From Calditrichia bacterium (GTDB lineage: Bacteria > Calditrichota > Calditrichia > RBG-13-44-9): a DNA stretch of 7,639 nt. Of the stretch, positions 6,507 through 7,639 are shown piece after piece. The notes below the pieces were generated by a model that worked only from the letters and a program-made list of their open reading frames with translations, was not told where the DNA came from and did not search any database. The stretch is from contig JALXCH010000135.1 in the NCBI GenBank assembly GCA_026991005.1, positions 1 through 7,639 of the forward strand, written 5' to 3'. Numbering within the stretch: the stretch's first letter is position 1; every line of letters begins with the position of its first letter. Position numbers and translations under genes: made by a program.

Positions 6507-7278
6507 GCTGCGCTTGATGGTGCAGTTCCAGTAATTTGAAGTAGCGAACCATCATATTCAGGGCATCGAACAGGGCGGCGAAAAAGCCAGGCCAGCCGTC
6601 CCGAAAACCGGCTTTAAAAAAATAGCGCCGGATAAAACGGGTAGCGGGAAGACTAAACCAGTACCGCCAGGCCGTTGAAAAAGAAGGGCGTACGCCCTGT
6701 TCCCACATGTAGTGAGCTTCGAATCCGGTGTAAAAATCGAATTTTTGCAGGTATTGGGAAATGGTCAGGTAAGGGAAGTGCATTAAATCGTTATGGAGCT
6801 TTCCCACCGCTCCATTAACCTGCAGTTTTTCATGAACGTGTTTTTGAGGAAAAACCGCATGTCCCTTTCGAAAAAGGCGTAACTGAACATCCGGGTACTG
6901 GGAACCATGCCGCAACCAGCGCCCAAAATAATGGTTCCGCCGGTTCATGGCAAAAGCAACAAAAGCACCCGGGTTCTGAATGCGTTCCCGGATTTCCCGG
7001 GCTAATTCCGGCGAAATCCGTTCGTCCGGATCCAGATAAAAAATCCAATCCCCGGTTGCCTGTTCCATGGCGAAGGCTTTGTTGACATTCAAATTAGTTA
7101 AATTAGGGCGCTGAAATACCCGGCACCCGAATTCCCGGGCAATGGGCAGAGAATCGTCTTCACTCTGGCAATCCACATACACCACCTCATCGGCAAATTG
7201 GAGGGTGGGCAATAGCTCGCGCAGATGCCCTGCTTCGTTGTGCCCGATTATGGTGATGCTTAAGCGAACCGGTTTCAT
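6490..7278 (-). CDS. GT2 glycosyltransferase, WaaE/KdtX-like (LPS core)
   Basis: This GT-A fold enzyme of family 2 resembles WaaE/KdtX proteins, which add glucose to inner-core heptose. The product has 262 residues, close to that group's length. It shows SITIIGHNEAGHLRELLPTL at 7-26, VVYVDCQSEDDS (32-43), the metal-binding DPD of YLDPDER (81-87; Asp83, Asp85), RLFRKG (134-139) and the VHEKL acid (148-152). The C-terminal third is basic, aromatic and hydrophobic (RRYFFKAGFRDGWPGFFAAL, 217-236) and may lie on the membrane. The ATG at 7278 overlaps the GT4 stop as ATGA and has AAGGAGA just upstream. The frame stays open to 7590, but that part is antisense-free overlap with GT4 and is not conserved GT2 sequence. 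The exact sugar and acceptor cannot be read from sequence. Confidence 0.92.
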   Translation of the reverse strand: MKPVRLSITIIGHNEAGHLRELLPTLQFADEVVYVDCQSEDDSLPIAREFGCRVFQRPNLTNLNVNKAFAMEQATGDWIFYLDPDERISPELAREIRERIQNPGAFVAFAMNRRNHYFGRWLRHGSQYPDVQLRLFRKGHAVFPQKHVHEKLQVNGAVGKLHNDLMHFPYLTISQYLQKFDFYTGFEAHYMWEQGVRPSFSTAWRYWFSLPATRFIRRYFFKAGFRDGWPGFFAALFDALNMMVRYFKLLELHHQAQHGHEK

Positions 7279-7639
7279 CGGATCTCCTTTTTCCTTTTCA
7301 GCACCTGCCGATAAATTTGCAGGGTTTGTTGTAAAACGATCTTCTTGTCGAAACGTTCGCAGGCAGTGCGGCGCGCTTGCTCGCTCATCTGCTGACGCAA
7401 TGATTTGTGAGTAATCAGCAGTTCCATTTTTTCCGCCAGTGCGGAGGCCTCGCCAGGAGGAACAATAAACCCTTCCTGCCCATCTGTAATCATCTCTGGC
7501 AGTACATTCACCCGGCTGGCAATGACGGGTTTCCCCATAGCCAGATATTCTGTGGTGATGCGCGATATGGCTTCGGAACCCAGGGAGCAAACCACACCCA
7601 CATCAATTGTGTTGAGTAGGGGGCGTACATCCGCCTGTC
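7275..7639 (-). CDS. GT4 glycosyltransferase, C-terminal part (cut by window end)
   Basis: Only the last 120 or so residues are inside the window; the N-terminal acceptor-binding domain and start lie beyond base 7639. The visible part is the nucleotide-sugar-binding half of a GT-B enzyme. It contains the EX7E motif in SEAISRITTEYLAMGKPVIA, then NVLPEMITDGQEGFIVPPGE, and a C-terminal helix pair ending in LKRKKEIR. These are hallmarks of GT4 (RfaB/WaaG-like) enzymes. The frame continues through the GTG at 7601 without a stop to the edge, so the gene extends upstream. Its TGA is joined to the GT2 start as ATGA. It is probably a surface-glycan enzyme from its neighbours; its substrate is unknown. 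Confidence 0.9.
   Translation of the reverse strand, partial: QADVRPLLNTIDVGVVCSLGSEAISRITTEYLAMGKPVIASRVNVLPEMITDGQEGFIVPPGEASALAEKMELLITHKSLRQQMSEQARRTACERFDKKIVLQQTLQIYRQVLKRKKEIR
7283..7289 (-). promoter_or_regulatory. Shine-Dalgarno site fixing the GT2 start
   Basis: AAGGAGA lies four bases before the ATG at 7278 on the minus strand, inside the last codons of GT4. This supports the short GT2 protein over the longer open frame that continues to 7590. Confidence 0.8.

Noticed and set aside
7279..7590. Upstream extension of the GT2 gene to 7590
   Set aside because: These bases code the conserved GT4 C-terminus in another frame, while the GT2 fold begins at MKPVRLSITI with a good Shine-Dalgarno.
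1..7639. CRISPR array, tRNA, rRNA, insertion sequence or attachment site
   Set aside because: I saw no regular direct repeats, transposase-like frames, terminal inverted repeats or tRNA-like sequence; the window reads as ordinary chromosomal genes.

Overview
The window holds eight protein genes: six complete and two cut by the window ends. Seven lie on the minus strand and one on the plus strand. The cell is evidently a Gram-negative bacterium. The right side carries lipopolysaccharide-type glycosyltransferases (a heptosyltransferase-like GT9, a WaaE/KdtX-like GT2 and a GT4). Base composition is moderate, and stop codons and Shine-Dalgarno sites are ordinary. Protein character (archaeal/thermophile-type Prx6 peroxiredoxin, CoaBC without the usual active-site cysteine, family 4 uracil-DNA glycosylase) hints at a non-proteobacterial lineage such as the FCB/Calditrichota neighbourhood. 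That placement is a guess; no rRNA or other marker is present.

Left block (1-4269, minus strand, read right to left): yicC, gmk, coaBC, family 4 uracil-DNA glycosylase, dnaB (cut at base 1 just after Walker A). Gaps are 20 nt, a 14-nt overlap, 16 nt and 40 nt, so this looks like one operon. It joins RNA turnover (YicC), GMP phosphorylation, coenzyme A synthesis, uracil excision and the replicative helicase. The omega subunit gene rpoZ, which many bacteria keep between gmk and coaBC, is absent here because the two genes overlap.

Middle (4270-5426): a divergent, AT-rich regulatory region separates yicC from a plus-strand 1-Cys peroxiredoxin gene. It holds a candidate minus-strand promoter for yicC, an AT-rich inverted repeat reminiscent of Fur/PerR-family operators, and a weak promoter candidate and strong Shine-Dalgarno for the peroxiredoxin. 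A clear rho-independent terminator follows the peroxiredoxin. The rest, 5256-5426, is AT-rich and I see no gene or convincing terminator in it.

Right block (5427-7639, minus strand): GT4 (C-terminal part only), then GT2, then GT9. They overlap by 4 nt and 17 nt (or 11 nt for the alternative GT9 start), so they form a translationally coupled glycosyltransferase operon, most likely for lipopolysaccharide core or another surface glycan. It converges on the peroxiredoxin gene.

I did not find a clearly new biological system. The points most worth a second look are the CoaBC active-site change, the cysteine pattern and control region of the peroxiredoxin, and the four-cysteine cluster in the GT9 protein.
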